The notes: a model not told the origin generated them from the sequence alone. 64,000 nt of DNA from Homalodisca vitripennis (GCF_021130785.1 NC_060207.1:103776001-103840000), one strand, 5' to 3'. Shown: positions 1 to 14,956, counted from the first letter of the stretch. Numbers and translations: made by a program.

Positions 1-1160
1 ATGAAAAGTTTGAAGATAACAGCCGTTCAAACTTGTGAAATATATTATCTAGGCTATAATACATTATAGACCAGAGGTAAACAGTTTTTAAAATTGAAAT
101 AATCAAATAAACTTCTAAATAACTTTATTTTTATACATTTTATATTTGGATATTTACATTTGTTAAGGGTTTCCAGTAGTTGTGATTCAAAGTTTCAAAA
201 TAGTCTGGTTATGTGTCAGCTAAAAGCATCTTGAGAAAAACTGAAAAGGGTTTTCTATAATTCTCAAGTGATTTGCAACAATTTGTTAATAAATTTCTTT
301 TGAAACCTCAAAAGGTTTTAAGATGACATTTGTGCAATGAGAACTATAGCCTATAATATAGAGAACTATTCAGTAATATAGCAGCAACAGTGTACAAGAT
401 TACTACTGTAATTTCTGTATAATTCCAAATAAGTCTGGTATGTAAATAATATACATTCCTCATGTAAGTAATTTAGTTTTTACTTCACTTTTTTAAGGAA
501 ATATAGGCTGGTTGTCATTTAAACATTTTCAAAATGCTATTCTTGGTATGGTGTTCATATATTTTTGTAAGAAAAATATTTATAGATTTTTAATTTGTAT
601 ATTTTTTACAATAACTCTTTATGTTTAACAGAGTGGAGGTACATAGTTTTGAAGATTATGAGTATAAATATGAAAATAAAATAGATGTCATCAGACATGT
701 AATACTTTAAGAAAAATAAATAAACTTAGCAGTGCATACTGATAAGATTTCATTTCATGGTGACAGTTTCATTAAGTCCCATGTCATGTGTTCTTTTTAT
801 ATCTTAGTCTCTTCACAGCATCTATGTGCAATCTGCAGCAAGCAGGGTGATAGAAACTTCCTCATTCACTTCACTTAATACGATATTATATTAAGTAGTA
901 TATTATTGTCATAACAATTAGAATTAGACAGTAGGAAGACCACACATTAATAAACTGGATTCCAGACTAGTAGTAAAAATGTCAACATCTCTTATGGTTA
1001 ATGATACCTCATATCACATTTTCTGTGCCATGTTCAAAAGTAGTCATAACAATAGTCACCACAGAGTAGGAGGACGAGATTCTGACAGTAAAAGTATTAC
1101 GGTTATTATACTGAGGCATATCAATGCAACATATACAAAGCAATTTTACTGACGTAATAT
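1..1160. other. AT-rich non-coding stretch
   Basis: No coding potential, RNA gene or repeat structure is recognisable here. It is AT-rich DNA with scattered stops in all frames. If the coding trace that follows is a real last exon, this would be intron of the same upstream gene. Confidence 0.5.
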
Positions 1161-1167
1161 TGGTGAT

Positions 1168-1306
1168 AGGGTCGTCAGCTGAGGCCTCGTTGCCAGCCAC
1201 CACTTCCAGATGCCGATCTGCTCGAGCATCCGTCGCTACAACACCTGGTCCTGGACCTGGCTGCCCACCTCGAGGTCAGATCACACTTCATCGATGGCAA
1301 TGAAAT
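1168..1306 (+). CDS. possible last coding exon of an unidentified upstream gene
   Basis: A GC-rich island stands out from AT-rich surroundings. Read from about 1168 it gives GRQLRPRCQPPLPDADLLEH and continues through a leucine-rich stretch (SLQHLVLDLAAHLEV) to FIDGNEMD and a TGA stop at about 1304-1306. The codons use C/G third positions far more than neighbouring random frames. An in-frame TAG lies just upstream, so the exon would have to begin at an acceptor. A branch-point-like TACTGAC precedes an AG at about 1167, although the polypyrimidine tract is poor. I do not recognise the protein. Alternatives are a decayed pseudogene, or a minus-strand exon, since the opposite strand is also partly open. 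An AATAAA-like signal lies near 1699. This is seen only as composition and frame; gene status is inference. Confidence 0.3.
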
Positions 1307-1309
1307 GGA

Positions 1310-4300
1310 CTGATCGCCGGCAGTCTCACCTCTCCCTTCCTGCGTCGACAGTATCTCAGAGCTTCGCCAGATGTATAGTCCTTTCATTGTTTCCTCTTCC
1401 TTTCCATCCAGTACTTGGCTAGTTGATATTAGGCTTTACTGTGTATTTTTTAATTTTATATCAACGGTATGGATCAGCCTTAACACTTTCAGTATCCTTA
1501 GAGTTGTAGCAGCGATTGTGATGAAACCTCAACTTGTTCAAATCGACTCAAAACAGAAGTTATCTGCAGTGACTCGTGGTAATATACAAAGTGACTGGAG
1601 TGAACAGAGTGCCATTTTAATATACACAATGTTTCCATTTGAAGCTAATTTTGTCGGATCCTAAATTAATTTAGAATTAAAGGATATTTTTATTCATAAA
1701 TAAATTTTACTTTGTTGATTTTATAACTGACAGTCATAATGTAATACAGTAAATCTCAAATAAAACTGTTGTAAACTTTTAACTGTCTGTTCTTATCAAA
1801 ACATAGTGATTAAAGTGAACAATAAGTAGAATGCTGCAAGTTTATGCTAAAAATATCATTCAAATTATAATTCTAATTTAAGACAACCTCACAGTAATGT
1901 TTACACACACACATTTAATCAAACAAAAACTAAATATTATCATTACGTAAAAACCGATGCTACTAAAAAAATGTTAAATGGGTCTGCAATAACCAACATT
2001 TGAAAAGTAATATCGTTTTTTGTCATATCAATAGAAGCTTAGTTCTTATGCAATTTTAAATTGCATTTTTATAATTATCACAATTTTTATGAATGACAAC
2101 AAGTTTTTATAAATACACTTTACATCTATTAATGTTTATTCTAAATATTTGTAATTTTTATTTCAACTATTAGGTTTTGCTACTACTAAATAAGTTGTTT
2201 GTCCCTTTTATGAGTCAAATTTAAATTCTCAACATTGAGGTTACGCATTATGCATCAAACCTCACCTGTTCATGTAATTCAAAAACAAATAAATTTAAAG
2301 TTCTAATTTCAATCCAACAAAATATTATGCTCAATTTTTAAATTCTTTTGCACATTCTGTGATCTTCAGCTCTTTAATTGACACACTGTTCATAGGGAAA
2401 TCTTGTCGAGTGAAAGGTTCACAGGTAAGTAAGCACAGTACACATCAACTTGTTTCTTAAGAAATTAACTTTGTAACCCAACAGCAGTCAGCCATGAGTT
2501 ACATAAAAATGCAATTTCTTAAGATCTAAACCTGTACAATACATAGTTACATGACTGTTGCAAACTTAGGCTATCGTAAATAGGTAGATATCTTTGTTCC
2601 GTCCGTCACATCATTTTTCATTGATTGCCGAAAAATGTATCTCATTTAGATTCTTTAACTATGTAATGTAAATAAGCTGAACACTATGGAATGTATTTTA
2701 TATTTCCAATATTACGATTTATTTGCTCTAAATTTTCTCCTTCAATTATATTTTAATTTAAATGATGACAATGTATATGTACAATAGGTGAAATAAAATA
2801 ATAATAGTTTATGCAGTTAAAATATTATGTCTTCTCCTCTGTTTCTCCCAAAAGTTATTTACCAAACATATTAAAAAAAGTATTGCCGACGTATACTATT
2901 TTAACATAGTAACAACTCTTATTAGTAAACTAATATACTGTACAATAGTAAAATATGTGTATATATTCAAGATTATGTGAATGTTTCCTGTGTTGAAGGG
3001 ATATTCTACAGAGTGTAAAACAAGTCTTTATCTTGCAATGGCCATGTAATCCAATAATTTCAATGCAGACACTCTGAAGGTTAACAGATATTTCTTAAAC
3101 AAAAAATCAAACTAAACGATATTTGGCATCGAAATTTAATAAACAAAATAATCTTTATAAAACGTTTTGATACAACTGTGTTCAATATTTTTCTTATTTA
3201 TGTATGTCTTGCTTTCAATATAATTAAAACCAATTACAGTAAGTAATTCAGTAAGGTATAGGTTTCAATGTTTTGATTAAGGTTATGTTAAGGTTAACAT
3301 AAGTTTTGATTAATTCAATGTCTCATAAACCTGTTTTCAACATTAGCAGTTCTTTTTTTTATTTGTACCATAAACAGTATCATAACATAATCTTTGCAAT
3401 GGCCAATTTTAGCACAGGATAACCAGGTTACAATCACATAAATCAACAGATAATTCAAGAAATTTAGTGTTAATACCAATTTACTTCCAGGATATGATTT
3501 AGGAATATACAAGCACAAAAAAGATTAAACTGTTGGAATAAATCATGATTAAACCTCAAACCGGGATACATTAGGAAACCATAAAACACATAAGTAACAT
3601 TTTAAATAAACTGTTAAAATACCTAATTATACAACTTGTTACAGAATTTAGAACCCTCATTGAATCCTCATTAAGGGCACTTTGCTAGTGTGATATAGGA
3701 CTAGCCAATAAAAGTAACAAATGAGTGTGATATAATAACTCTCCCTCTTTGTTATTCCACTATAAAAATTGGATATAGTTTAACAAATTAACTTGTAGTA
3801 CATAAATAAAAACTACTCTGTTTTTGCAGCCAAGGCAGTGATTGAAAAGGCCCAAATCCCTTCCTGCCAATATTACAGAAACAGTATTTGTATACATATT
3901 CTTTTTATACTTTTTAAAAAGCTACTACCAATAAACAAAAGTCCTCTAAAACGCATGTAATTGTCTACTTACTCTTTGTTGTTCTTTTGACTGTTGTATA
4001 TTAACAAACTTTATCATAAGATGAATTTAATGGACTGAAGTAGCATGAATAGATATTAAAGTAGCAACCGAAAGAAGCAATATATTTACCATATGAAAAT
4101 GACAATATTATGTAATACCTTTTTAAACAACATAGAGATGCAGTGAATGTTTTATAGGATAGTTTTGTTGCATGTTACCATAACAGGGTACCTAATTTTA
4201 GGTTAACAAGTTTTGACTGTGTAACTTGTTTATTTATAAACTAAAAATGACATCATTTTCATATAACTAAAGTTAATTTTTCATCCTTAGACAAGATAAC

Positions 4301-7300
4301 TGTAAATGTATCATACACTAGTTGTCTGATTTTTCAGTTTTAATTCAGGAACAATAGATAACTTGTATGTAAAAGTAAAACTCTCAGTGAACATTGGATT
4401 GTTGTATAGGTAAGCAGAACTAACCTGAACTCAGCCTTACACTATCAGAGGGGTTATTAGGAAGGTTTATATTGATATATTGATCAAGATGATTATATTG
4501 AGGGTGAGTAGATTATTAATCACACTTTCGTCTGAATAATCAAGGAGCTAAGAGCCAATTTCCATTGTATAAGCAAACAACCTAGTTTTCTTGAAATTGA
4601 TACAAGTAATTTCTCCTAAGAAGGAGAACAATTGGCACGAATTGAAATAGGAGGGAGGGAGTGGGTATAAAGAGGGTTAAAAATATCAAACAACACATTT
4701 TTATTTGATCAAATTTTTACTACCTTAATAGACTGAAAACTAAAGTTAAAGCAGCATTAGCTACCACTATAAAGATTCATATAAAAGTGGCAACTTTTAG
4801 TCTAGCTCGTGATCTGATGCTGATGTTGATATAACTATTATTTGTGTGTTTGACAGTTGGTTTTAACTATTCAAGCAAAAATTTTAACCACAGAAAAAAG
4901 TGATTGTTTAAATGTTTTACCTGTTTGATAATCTCCTATTTCAACCCCCACTAAAACCAATGTCACTGTTGATCAATTTCTTTCTTATAAGAGTTCTTAT
5001 AAAAGTTCTGTTGATTTCACAAAAAAACAGAGTTGTGTGTTTATATAATGCAAAATGGCTCCGGCTCTTGGACTAGAATGAGAGGTCACACAAGTGACTT
5101 TGCAGCTGGTTTTATTAAATGAAGATTTGCTATTTTTTTATTCTTACATTCTTACATGAGTGCAAAGCGATGCATCCCTGTTTTATGATAAAGTACTATT
5201 TCAGGCAACATCTTTTTCCTATTGCTAAAATAAGTTCAGGAGCTGTTGACAAGTATTTTTTTTTTTTTTTTTTTTTTTTTTTGTAAATATTCATCTGTTG
5301 TTGTTTTTTATGACTATTGGTACCCATATTTTACAAACTTTGTGAAAATACAAATGCTCTTTGGTGATGGGGCATGCACTGTTGTGGCATTTCAATTTTA
5401 CTTGTAGTATTATCAGTCACATATTACTGATCACTTTAAATTATATCTCGAATCACTTATAGTCAGCTTTTGCGACTCAGTTATTTTTTATACTTTCATA
5501 CATGTTCAATGTTTTAAGCCAATAAAGTACATGTGAGTGTGCAATAATCCTTTATCCTCATACTCTGCATTCAGTTTAAAACGTAAGTGTAGTCTCAGAT
5601 AACATATGGCTAAATTGTGGGCTCAGTATTTCAGCTGAGTAGAAACATGATTCCTGTTTATATTTGACTCAACCTTGTACCACTGCTTGAGACCAATAGA
5701 CTGGACTTAACTATATATACTGTACTATTCTTTTAAATTACAGACATATGCAAGCAGCAGCTGTTCAATAACTTTTATCTATGGCTAACCTACAATACTG
5801 ACATGAGTATAGTTATTGACAGTTTTGTGTAGACATGTGTAGAGTTTTTGTGACATACTGAAGTTTTGTACTGCTTTGTATTACTATCATTATGTGACTG
5901 CTGGTTTAATTACTATCCCTTTTATCCACTCTCTTTCGCTCCTTTTTGCCACTGTAAATCTCCACTCAAGAATTCTGGCCATGAATACTACAACTCAGGC
6001 CAAGGCAAGAGCCATCCTGTACCAAACCCATTTTATTAAAGAAACCAACAATTGACTGAATTTCAAAAATGTATCAATAATAAATTGTGTGAAATTCATA
6101 TATTTCATTTGTTTGTTAGTTGTGTTAAAGTACAATGAATGGAAGATAATATTTTTTATTTTATGATTAATTATGAGTAATATTCTAAGAGACAATCCCA
6201 CAACACAAACACATAACAAACATTTAGATTTCAATTAATTTTCAAAACAAAGTTACATTACTACACACAATGCAAAATAATTCTGAAAAACAAACTTACT
6301 CTGAAATAATTAGCATGAAAAATTAATATCCTACAAACAAGGCATTTATTTCATTTGTTCTGAAGACACATAATACTTCATTTTTGACTGGCAATAATTA
6401 TCTGTCAGACTGATTGCATAAGCACTGTCTTTTACATATACAAACAAACTATATACAAGAGGTAGAGGTCACATTAAGCATACTAGTGACTCCACCTTCA
6501 ACTCATCTTGGCCAGTGGTCTCAGTGTATTGTGTCCATATTTACATCATGATGGATGTTCGTCCTAAAATAATTTTACATGACAAAAAATAAAGCATTTT
6601 TATTATAAACTTATTACACAGTGTAATTATTAAATAGCTATTCTGTGTGGAGAACATTGAATTTCATTTTGAAGGACATTTTGTACAGTTTGCATTCTTG
6701 ATCATCATGTATTGGCTTACAATGTTTTTAAACAAGTGTAGTATACATATACACTGTACTTATTAAGTTTATATCCTGTAGCATTGTAAAAAGATACTCG
6801 AGCTATAACAGCCTCCTGCATATATATGAAAATGCTTTTTGCTTTTGTTATAGAAAATCATTTAAATCCTTCTTCCAATTATCTCTTGAACTCGGAGCAT
6901 TGCATCAAAATTGTTTTTCTTAAATCGTATATACTGTTTTCTCTCCCTCTTCCTGTGTATAATCTTCAAATACGGTAATAGTATAATAGTTACTAATATA
7001 AAAATGTAAGAAATGTATATATGTATAACGTAGAAAGGTAAAGAATTTTAATGAAGAATGGTGTAGCGGACGAGAACAGAACTGAACTTCAGCCAGGCTG
7101 GAGTGATACATAGAGGTGTTTTCCACCTCAATCGAGTCAATATTTTAAATTTAAAAATTGACTTCTTTAAAGCTTTAATTTTTCAACACTACTATAATAT
7201 TGTACAAATATTATACTAACAGGTTGATATAAGAATGCTAGGGTTCAAATTATCAATACTATATTTATACAATATACATAATATATAAATATATACATAT

Positions 7301-10300
7301 ATAAATATTTATAAATAATATATCAAAGCTTTCTGTGTGGTGTAACCTGCCAGAATGGCGAGGGTCTTGCTTTGTTAAGAGGTTGATCTCGTATATATTT
7401 TGTCGAACCACTGCCACTACCACTGTTAGCGGACTTGTGCTACTGGTTGTTACCATGTTTTCTTCTGTAAATATGTATATTGAGTGCGTTCAAATGGTTA
7501 TAATGTAAATTACTCTTTACTTTATGTTGTAAAATTTTGTACATTCGTAGAAGTGAATAAATATTAAAATACAATGATATTTTTTTGGGTACCGTATTCA
7601 ATTCTATTTACTTTAATGATTTAATAGTAACAAATTAACTCCTTAGTGCTTTGAAATTTAAAATTAGATGTCCGTCTGATATGATTTATAGGTTAAAATT
7701 TCACAATATACAATAAAAAGTTTCTGTAAAAAACTTAAAGCACCTTATAACAATTTTATGTATCTCAGTATAAATGTTGTTTTATGATCACACAGACATT
7801 TCATCCACAATGATAAATGCAACAGTTAATTCACAAGCGATAACTTTTAATATTTAATCTTCCTCTCTTGATTTGGTGAATTTTCAGCCTACATTTTCTT
7901 TTAATATTTTATTATTGAATAAAACTAGATAACTTTTTTTCAAGCATAGCTTGGATAACATATAATTTGTCAGAGTAAACTAAAATTAAATAAAACTGTC
8001 ACTACTAAATAACAAAATTAAAAGGTTAATGAATTATAGTTTTAAACTACTGTAACAATGTAATAACAACACAACAACAGAGTAATGGAGCTAAAAACTA
8101 ATAATTTTGTTCAAAATTTAAAAAAAAATCAAACTTTAAAAATTAATTGTTTGCTATGCTTAATTAGTTGGCAGCTTTCTTAAAATTACAATGATTTTCT
8201 ATTCCTTTAAGATCATATCATTGCAAGTTTAAATATTATGTATTTTCTCTTATAGAATTTACTAAGAAGATGTATTTCTCTTGGTTCTTGCTCTTCCTCT
8301 GAACATATCACTATCAAATAATAGCAAATAAACATAATTTTAAAAGAGATGGGCTGGGCAGTTAATAAGCATTAGAAATGTTAGTGTTTCAATGTTTTCT
8401 ATCAGTCATCAGCTTGAAAACACAACATACTTATGTATGTATTTACAGACATTATGAATGAATGATGAATTTAATGGATGAATGAGACGGTATAGCCTTG
8501 TTATTAGCTTAAGATTGACTGGTTCTAGCAAGTATTTTTAATTTATAGCCTAATAACCAATTAACAGTACAAAAACAGTCCCACAGTTTTACTTAAAATT
8601 CAAACCATAATCATTCCGTCTTGGCTTGGTGATTGCTAAAATCCAGTTTCCATTGACAAACTCCATCCTGAACGACTATCTTACTGAAAGAGTTAAGTGC
8701 AGACTTTAGGTGGCACAGATAACCAGATTCCAATTCACCCTAACCTCAAACCATTGCCAAAATATTTTAAACAGGTGGACCATTCAAGTCCTGTTCTCCA
8801 TAATAGGACAATAGGTTCATGACTAATAAAACAATGTCAATGAGGTAAAGTTGGTGATTGTTACAATGAAAGTTCATGAATTTTATGAAATCGTTATATG
8901 CTAAACCATTTATTATTTTTTCACTTGTTTGTTCCTAACTGGCATAGGAAGGAATACATTATAAAGTACATACATTATAAAAAATAATGTAGGAATTTAA
9001 ATCATCAGTGTAGAAGCTAAAATACATAATTATATTTTCAATACATTAATTCTAATCTAAGTAACCTTTTTTTATTAATTGAGTGTGATTGTGGTAGCAC
9101 AAGTTCTCTAGCTGCAGAGTAATATTATAAGGTATTGTTGATTGGAAGTGAATGAATGATGCCAACCAAAAAGCATATAAAAATCTGATTCATTAAGTAC
9201 CTAATTAGTAAAAATCCTCACCTCATTGATTTACTGTGCGTGAATGACATATATAAAAAACTCAATTCTTTGTTTTTTCCCAATTTGTTAGTTTTAAATA
9301 ATGTAAATTTGAGTTATGATCTTTGGTGTGTATAATGCAATGGTAACTTGAAACTTTCTTATTTAGAAGAATGAATCGTTCAGTAAACTTTTTTTTGTTC
9401 CTATTAATAAAATCCACCACTGATCTGATCAAATTAGTAATTTTTATTTCTAGAATAACTCAATAGAAACTGAATTTGGTTTCCAATCCACTCAAAGCGT
9501 CTCTTTATAAGCACTCATTAAAAATATGTTATAGGATTTTTCCAATTTTATTACAAATTATCTAAAAAAAGATCTAACTTTTTTGCTTTTCCTGAACATT
9601 TTTCATTTACTCGTTATTTAATCCCTTTTCTATTTTATCTGAGGTTGCAATAATAACAAATAACAGATATCAATATAACATAAATGAGGTGAGGAATGCT
9701 GCATTAATATTCTCTTGTAAGAACTACTGTATTCTGCAGACTCTATGACTTGTATTATATTTCACATTGATTTCCAGCTTGAAATCATCAATTGTAAATA
9801 TTATCATGTGTAATATTATAACCTACTTGCAAATCATATAAATATATTTAATTTATCTTGGTAATAATGAATACATGATTTTCTAATCCTTATTTCCTTA
9901 CCCTTTCACCCAACATCATGTGTTGTTTATTGTTATTTTGATGGTGAAAATGTGTTTAATGTCATAAATTTTATGTGTTTCTAATGGTAATTGTAATCAT
10001 TGATATATTTGTCATACGTTACAAAATTGCTGTAAAACCTGTCAGAACGTTGTACATATAATTGTGTTCATATATTGAATTAAATACATCATTTTGCCTG
10101 TACACATTTCTTCATTTTAGTTCTCTTATTTGAAACACCAATAAAAACTAATTTGTGAGTTTGTTAGGTAAATAATATTTCCACTGTAATTACATTAGTA
10201 TTATAGTATTTTTTTAAACTACATTACCACCACTTGTTTTCCATTTATCCACCTTGCTGAAAAATGTGGTAGCAATCTACAAATGATTTCTACTTACACG

Positions 10301-13185
10301 TTTACTGCATTACGAGATCCCAAGGCCTCCTGCTTGTGTTACTGTTAGCACTACAGTAAAATACTTTGATCTCTCTGTGTATTTTTATTCAATATTTCGA
10401 CTAGATGGAAATAAAATTTACATAACAGGAAATTTCTTAGGCAGTGAATTTATTTTTTTATTTTTTGTTAAGATATTATAAATCTTTGTAATGCGTTGTG
10501 GTATCACACACTCTACATATGCAATAAATGATCTCTAGCCTCTAATAGATAACAATTAGTTTCGTCTGTACAGAATGCAATAAGAATCACCGATCATATG
10601 ATATGGTATACTGCCAACTTATAAGTCAATTTTATTTACCAAATATGATTAATGAAATGTTAATGAATTATTCATTATATTTATGCATGTTAATAACTTT
10701 GGTATAACTTGGGCCTCATTTAGATCAAATGTATATTTTCCTGTAAAAATACTTTCCTTTCATAATTCTTTTTCTTATATTAACTAACTTTATTAACAAC
10801 ATTTTTAAGTATAGTAATTAGTTTTTTATCAATAGCAGTTATTAAAATGTTAGGAGTGTTGAGGCTACATGTGCGTTACAAGATTAAAGGGACTAATGAT
10901 GATATGCCTCAATCTTGAATTGCTCCCATGAAAATTACAACACAATTCATTGTTGGTAAAACTCTAATATATCCAGCTATTCTTTGATATTGTGCTTTAT
11001 GACGCATAGGAAATAAATTGCACAAGATCTCTATAAATCTCCACTGAAGGAAAAATCTACCAAGAAATCAGTGTGGATGTCTCTTTAGGTATCCTTGTGC
11101 ATACTGAAATAATGATTTTTTACAAAGGCCTTAAGATCTTGTAATGCACTACAAATAGGAAGAAGCTAATTTGCTACCACAGTGACTGTGTTATGTATTA
11201 TATATACTTTGCTGTCTTGTTGTATTTTTCTTACTCTGTTAAGTATTTTAATTTTTGTTATAATCTACTTTATGCGTTATACATTTTATTCACTTTTGGT
11301 TATATATTTTACTTTAGTATAGACTTAAAGATCTAATGTGCATTTGAATCACTATAAGTGTTTCTCTAAAGTTTTATTATTTCTTAACACATTTTTTTAA
11401 CAGCAATGAGCATCTAGTTAATGTAGGAAGATAAATTTGGTTTTCAATAAAATGTAATCCTGTATGCTGTTTTTATAGAATTTGGTTGCAGTATTAAAAA
11501 AACTATGTATAATTCAATGTATAAAGTCCAGTATGAAAAAAATTAAAATTATGTACTATTTTATATTTTAGGTATTATTGATTATATAAGGTTTAAGTAG
11601 ATTTTAAATTGTTTTAAACACAAGATTGGTAAATAATGTAATCTTAATTGAATAAGTATACTTGAAGTCATGTCAAAAGTTCAAATATTTAAAGTGTATC
11701 CTGATCTTTTCTTGATTGAAAACAGTGTTATTTTATCAAGTCCAATAGATATCAGTCCATTTCCACAGTATTTCTTCATCTTTCATAAAAAAATAATATA
11801 TCTTGGGTATATTTATCGTGCAAAAATAAGATGTGTTAAATGTACTCCTTCAATATATTGGAACACATATTATAAACATTTTAAGCTCAAACATTCATAG
11901 CACAAAAGTTTCACTTGGCACTTATTGGCCTCCTAATAAAACAAAGTTGTTACTTTATGTCTTTGGGGATACAAGTCAGTGTGTTTCTTATTGATTTAAT
12001 AAACAAAACATGTGATTCTTAAAGTTGTGATTTTTCCCATTAAAGCTTTGTACAGGATACAGATTTACTTGTATATCTTTGCCACCAGCTTTTGTTCCTA
12101 TTATTGTTCATTACTGCATTTAATTTCACAATCCCCACAGACATGTCACTTGTACTTCCTGGAATCTAGCCCCTCATTCAAAATAAATAAAAGTATACTA
12201 ATGAATCAATGTTATAATTGCATCAATAACAAACCAAAACATGTCCTACTGATACTTGTGAAACCATTTAACATACTGGAATTAATAAAGAGCATTCTAA
12301 TAGCATTTGAACAGTTTGTGAAGACTATGATCAGTTCAATTATGTTTGTAAAACAGGAAATCAGTGTTTAATTGGTGGTGGAAAAGTCTCGTGGTAAAAT
12401 TAAAACATAAAATTAATTTATGCCTATGTAAAATGTATAACTGTCTTAATTTTTTATATCAAAATCGAATTAATGTAAGTAAACTATTGAGAAACACAAA
12501 AAAGCTGTCTATATGCTTGAATCATGTAACTTATTAATATTGCACATTAGTGAAGTCATATTTAATTTAACAAATTTTTATTATAAAAACATTTATTAGC
12601 TTCTAAATCACAACTCTCTTCTCTCATCTTTCATGTTTAACATAATTAATATATATGCATTACTTTAGATTGTTTTTCTTCTACTTACTACATTCCTTGC
12701 TTTAATAAGTTAATAATCATTTTTATTTTGTACATAAGATTTATATTTAATTATCATGTCTTCATGTATAAAATCAACTGACCTTGATAAATTTTTTAAA
12801 TTTTTAGCATTTTTATGAATCAAGTGTTCTTACCAGGCAATTTTTATGTATGAACCAAAATGAAAGCTATGTATTAGTACGTTCTGTAGATATATTATAC
12901 ATATAACCTTTATTCTTTGTTTGGACTTCACTGTTTTGTAGCCGAAATGTAGTATTTTAAGTTTCACATAACTTTCATATCATTTAATAATAAAAGTGTT
13001 TGCTAGACTCAGATGTGATAAGTAATTGTTTTTATAATACATACTTCTGAGGTTGTACTTACAAGAGTTTTATAGATCGATAAAATATATTTATTTATTG
13101 TTACCGTACTGTATTTCTTTATATAAAGTCACTGATATACGTAGGTAATCGTAACAGGATGGTTTTTTACCCATAATCTAGTTCA
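1310..13185. other. long AT-rich non-coding region
   Basis: About 12 kb with no convincing exon. Open frames are short and have random composition. A poly-T run of 27 bases lies at about 5256-5282, possibly the tail of an old minus-strand retroposon, although no body is recognisable. Small patches of higher GC occur at about 7060-7120 and 7330-7450 but do not extend into open frames with splice sites. The region could be 3' UTR or intergenic sequence followed by the upstream flank of the main gene. Confidence 0.5.
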
Positions 13186-13595
13186 CTCAGTTCAGACCCA
13201 TTCAATAAATTAATAATGTCAACTCGAGTGTACAAATATTTACAACTGTCAAGACCTTAGGGTTTTACGATGTAAATGAGATATTAAATTAATATCACAA
13301 TATAATAAAAGTAATAAACCGAACGTGTTTTATTTGCTACCTACAACCGAGCTAAGAATAAACGAGGAGAGGAAAGCACCGAGAGGAGAGACAGACTCGG
13401 TCCGCTGTGTCACAGAGACTTGGTAGGAGGCCAAACCTGTCCGCAACTTGTTCATCAGATGAGTTCATTTTAAAATTTAAAAATAACATTTTGCAGTTTA
13501 GTTGAGGGACAAGTAAAGCTGAAAGTTAGGTTATAGACGTGAAGCCTAAGTCAGACGTGTGAGAGTGCGCACAGACGAACTGCAGCTGGCAAGAG
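13186..13595 (+). promoter_or_regulatory. putative promoter and 5' UTR of first exon A
   Basis: This stretch precedes the first coding ATG of the main gene. An initiator-like TCAGTTC occurs near 13188. From about 13340 the sequence turns purine- and GC-rich (AGGAGAGGAAAGCACCGAGAGG), unlike the AT-rich flank, which suits a transcribed 5' leader. In the frame of the ATG at 13596, a TGA lies about 12 codons upstream, so that ATG opens the frame. Short upstream ATGs with quick stops exist, for example near 13459. The exact start of transcription cannot be read from sequence alone. Confidence 0.35.
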
Positions 13596-13617
13596 ATGGA
13601 CACTGACTCCGCCCAAG
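13596..13617 (+). CDS. main gene, alternative first coding exon A (MDTDSAQ)
   Basis: The coding part is ATG plus six codons (MDTDSAQ) and one spare base G, followed by the donor GTAGGC at 13618. The ATG sits in AAGAGATGG, a good purine -3 / G +4 start context. The spare base pairs with the two leading bases of the exon at 29434 to make GAA (Glu), giving MDTDSAQ-E-QVPPPVP. That exact phase fit, across a 15.8-kb intron, is the main support. The exon resembles a typical insect first exon: a long leader and very short coding part. It contributes seven residues of the N terminus of one predicted isoform, which totals 694 residues inside the window. No signal peptide is present. RNA evidence would be needed to prove use. 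Confidence 0.6.
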
Positions 13618-14950
13618 GTAGGCTTTAACCTTTCAGTGTATTTATAACAATCAAAATGTTGGCAATACAGATCTAGGCTGGCAGCGGATCCAATTCTGCA
13701 ACAGGCTGTTGGTCTTGACTCTTAACAAGCCTGCTTGGTTCCTCATTAAAACCATATTTCAACGCCACCTGTGTTTTGTAGCAGTTTGTTTCACTTGTAG
13801 TCAGTCACCAGTTTAATCTTGGTTCAAGGACAACTAATAGCTATTTATATTTGCATTTGCACACTTAAACTTTAGTACAGTTTTTTTTTTTTTTTTTCTT
13901 TGATCAAGTCAATTTGAATGCCAGTCTACAACCATGCAAGTCTCGTATTAATAAATTTGTTTCAATAGCTATTTATCTAAAATACAAATCCATGAATACA
14001 AATTAAGATACAAACCTACAGATTCTGTTTAGAGATATAAATATATATTTTGTCCTTTTTTATCTACACCTGAAGAAACGTTAAGCGAAATATATTAGTT
14101 CAATATTAATAATTTGGTAGTAGACAGTAGACTTAAGTAGACAGAGAAAAATCTTTTACAGAACTGATAGAGTCTGAGATGAGATGACATTTAAATTTGG
14201 TTACCCTTTTTCCAAGAATGGTATCTGATTAAAGTTTGTTAAACTTAGATAATAATTTAAAATATTGTATTTAATTAAACATTTCAAAACTTTCTCTAAA
14301 ATCAAATCCAGAATACTAAAACAATAAATTGATGAATCTACATGTGCTCACAATTTATACTCTCTTCCATATACACAGTTAAGAAAAACATTAAGTATGA
14401 AATTTTAATTGTTGGTTTTAATAAAAATTTATATTTTAATTTTCTAATAAAAATAAAGGTTTGGTGAAAATATCCAAGTACTTGTATATTTGCAATCATT
14501 TCCAATAACAAATCAGACCAAATTAAATTACATTAGTAGTAAATTGCGACAAAATTGTTGTGTGGTACATTTTAATCAATATTTCTATAAATTGGCTTTG
14601 TTTGATTTTCATTCCACCATTTACAGGAAGGTATAAAGAGGAAGAGCCAGGAGCTCCCCAAACAATCTGAGAATAATAATACAACCCTCTGACAATGAGG
14701 TTCAACTTGTTCATTCTATTAATGCAATACTGTTAAATCAAATAGTACATTTCAGAAATTTTTAGTTTAATGAACTAAAATTAAAAAAAAATACTTAGGA
14801 ATGATAAACTTGCATTAGTTATTACCACTACCAATGTTGGTTTGTAAGACTGAAAACTTTGATGAGTGACTTACTTTAAATTGTATATGTACAATTGAAT
14901 GAATAAAGATATTGATTGATTGAATTTAAACCTGGCATCGTGTAATGCCT
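13618..14950. other. start of intron 1 (isoform A)
   Basis: Intronic AT-rich sequence with a poly-T run near 13881-13899. A short segment at about 14885-14930 (gaataaagatattgattgattga) looks like the A-rich repeat tail of a non-LTR retrotransposon, but no body is identifiable. Nothing else is recognised. Confidence 0.45.
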
Positions 14951-14954
14951 GCTT

Positions 14955-14956
<2 letters not shown>

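Noticed and set aside
5256..5282. 27-base poly-T as a retroposed gene tail
   Set aside because: No homologous or coding sequence adjoins it and no target duplication could be paired.
7265..7456. Minus-strand frame starting MVTTSSTSPL
   Set aside because: Low-complexity start with rapid loss of protein-like character; no donor at a matching place.
11670..11900. 76-codon open frame
   Set aside because: No coding-like composition or homology signal by eye; surrounded by stops.
12012..12371. 119-codon open frame on the plus strand
   Set aside because: AT-rich, random composition, no splice sites with protein-like flanks, no recognisable motif; expected by chance at this base composition.
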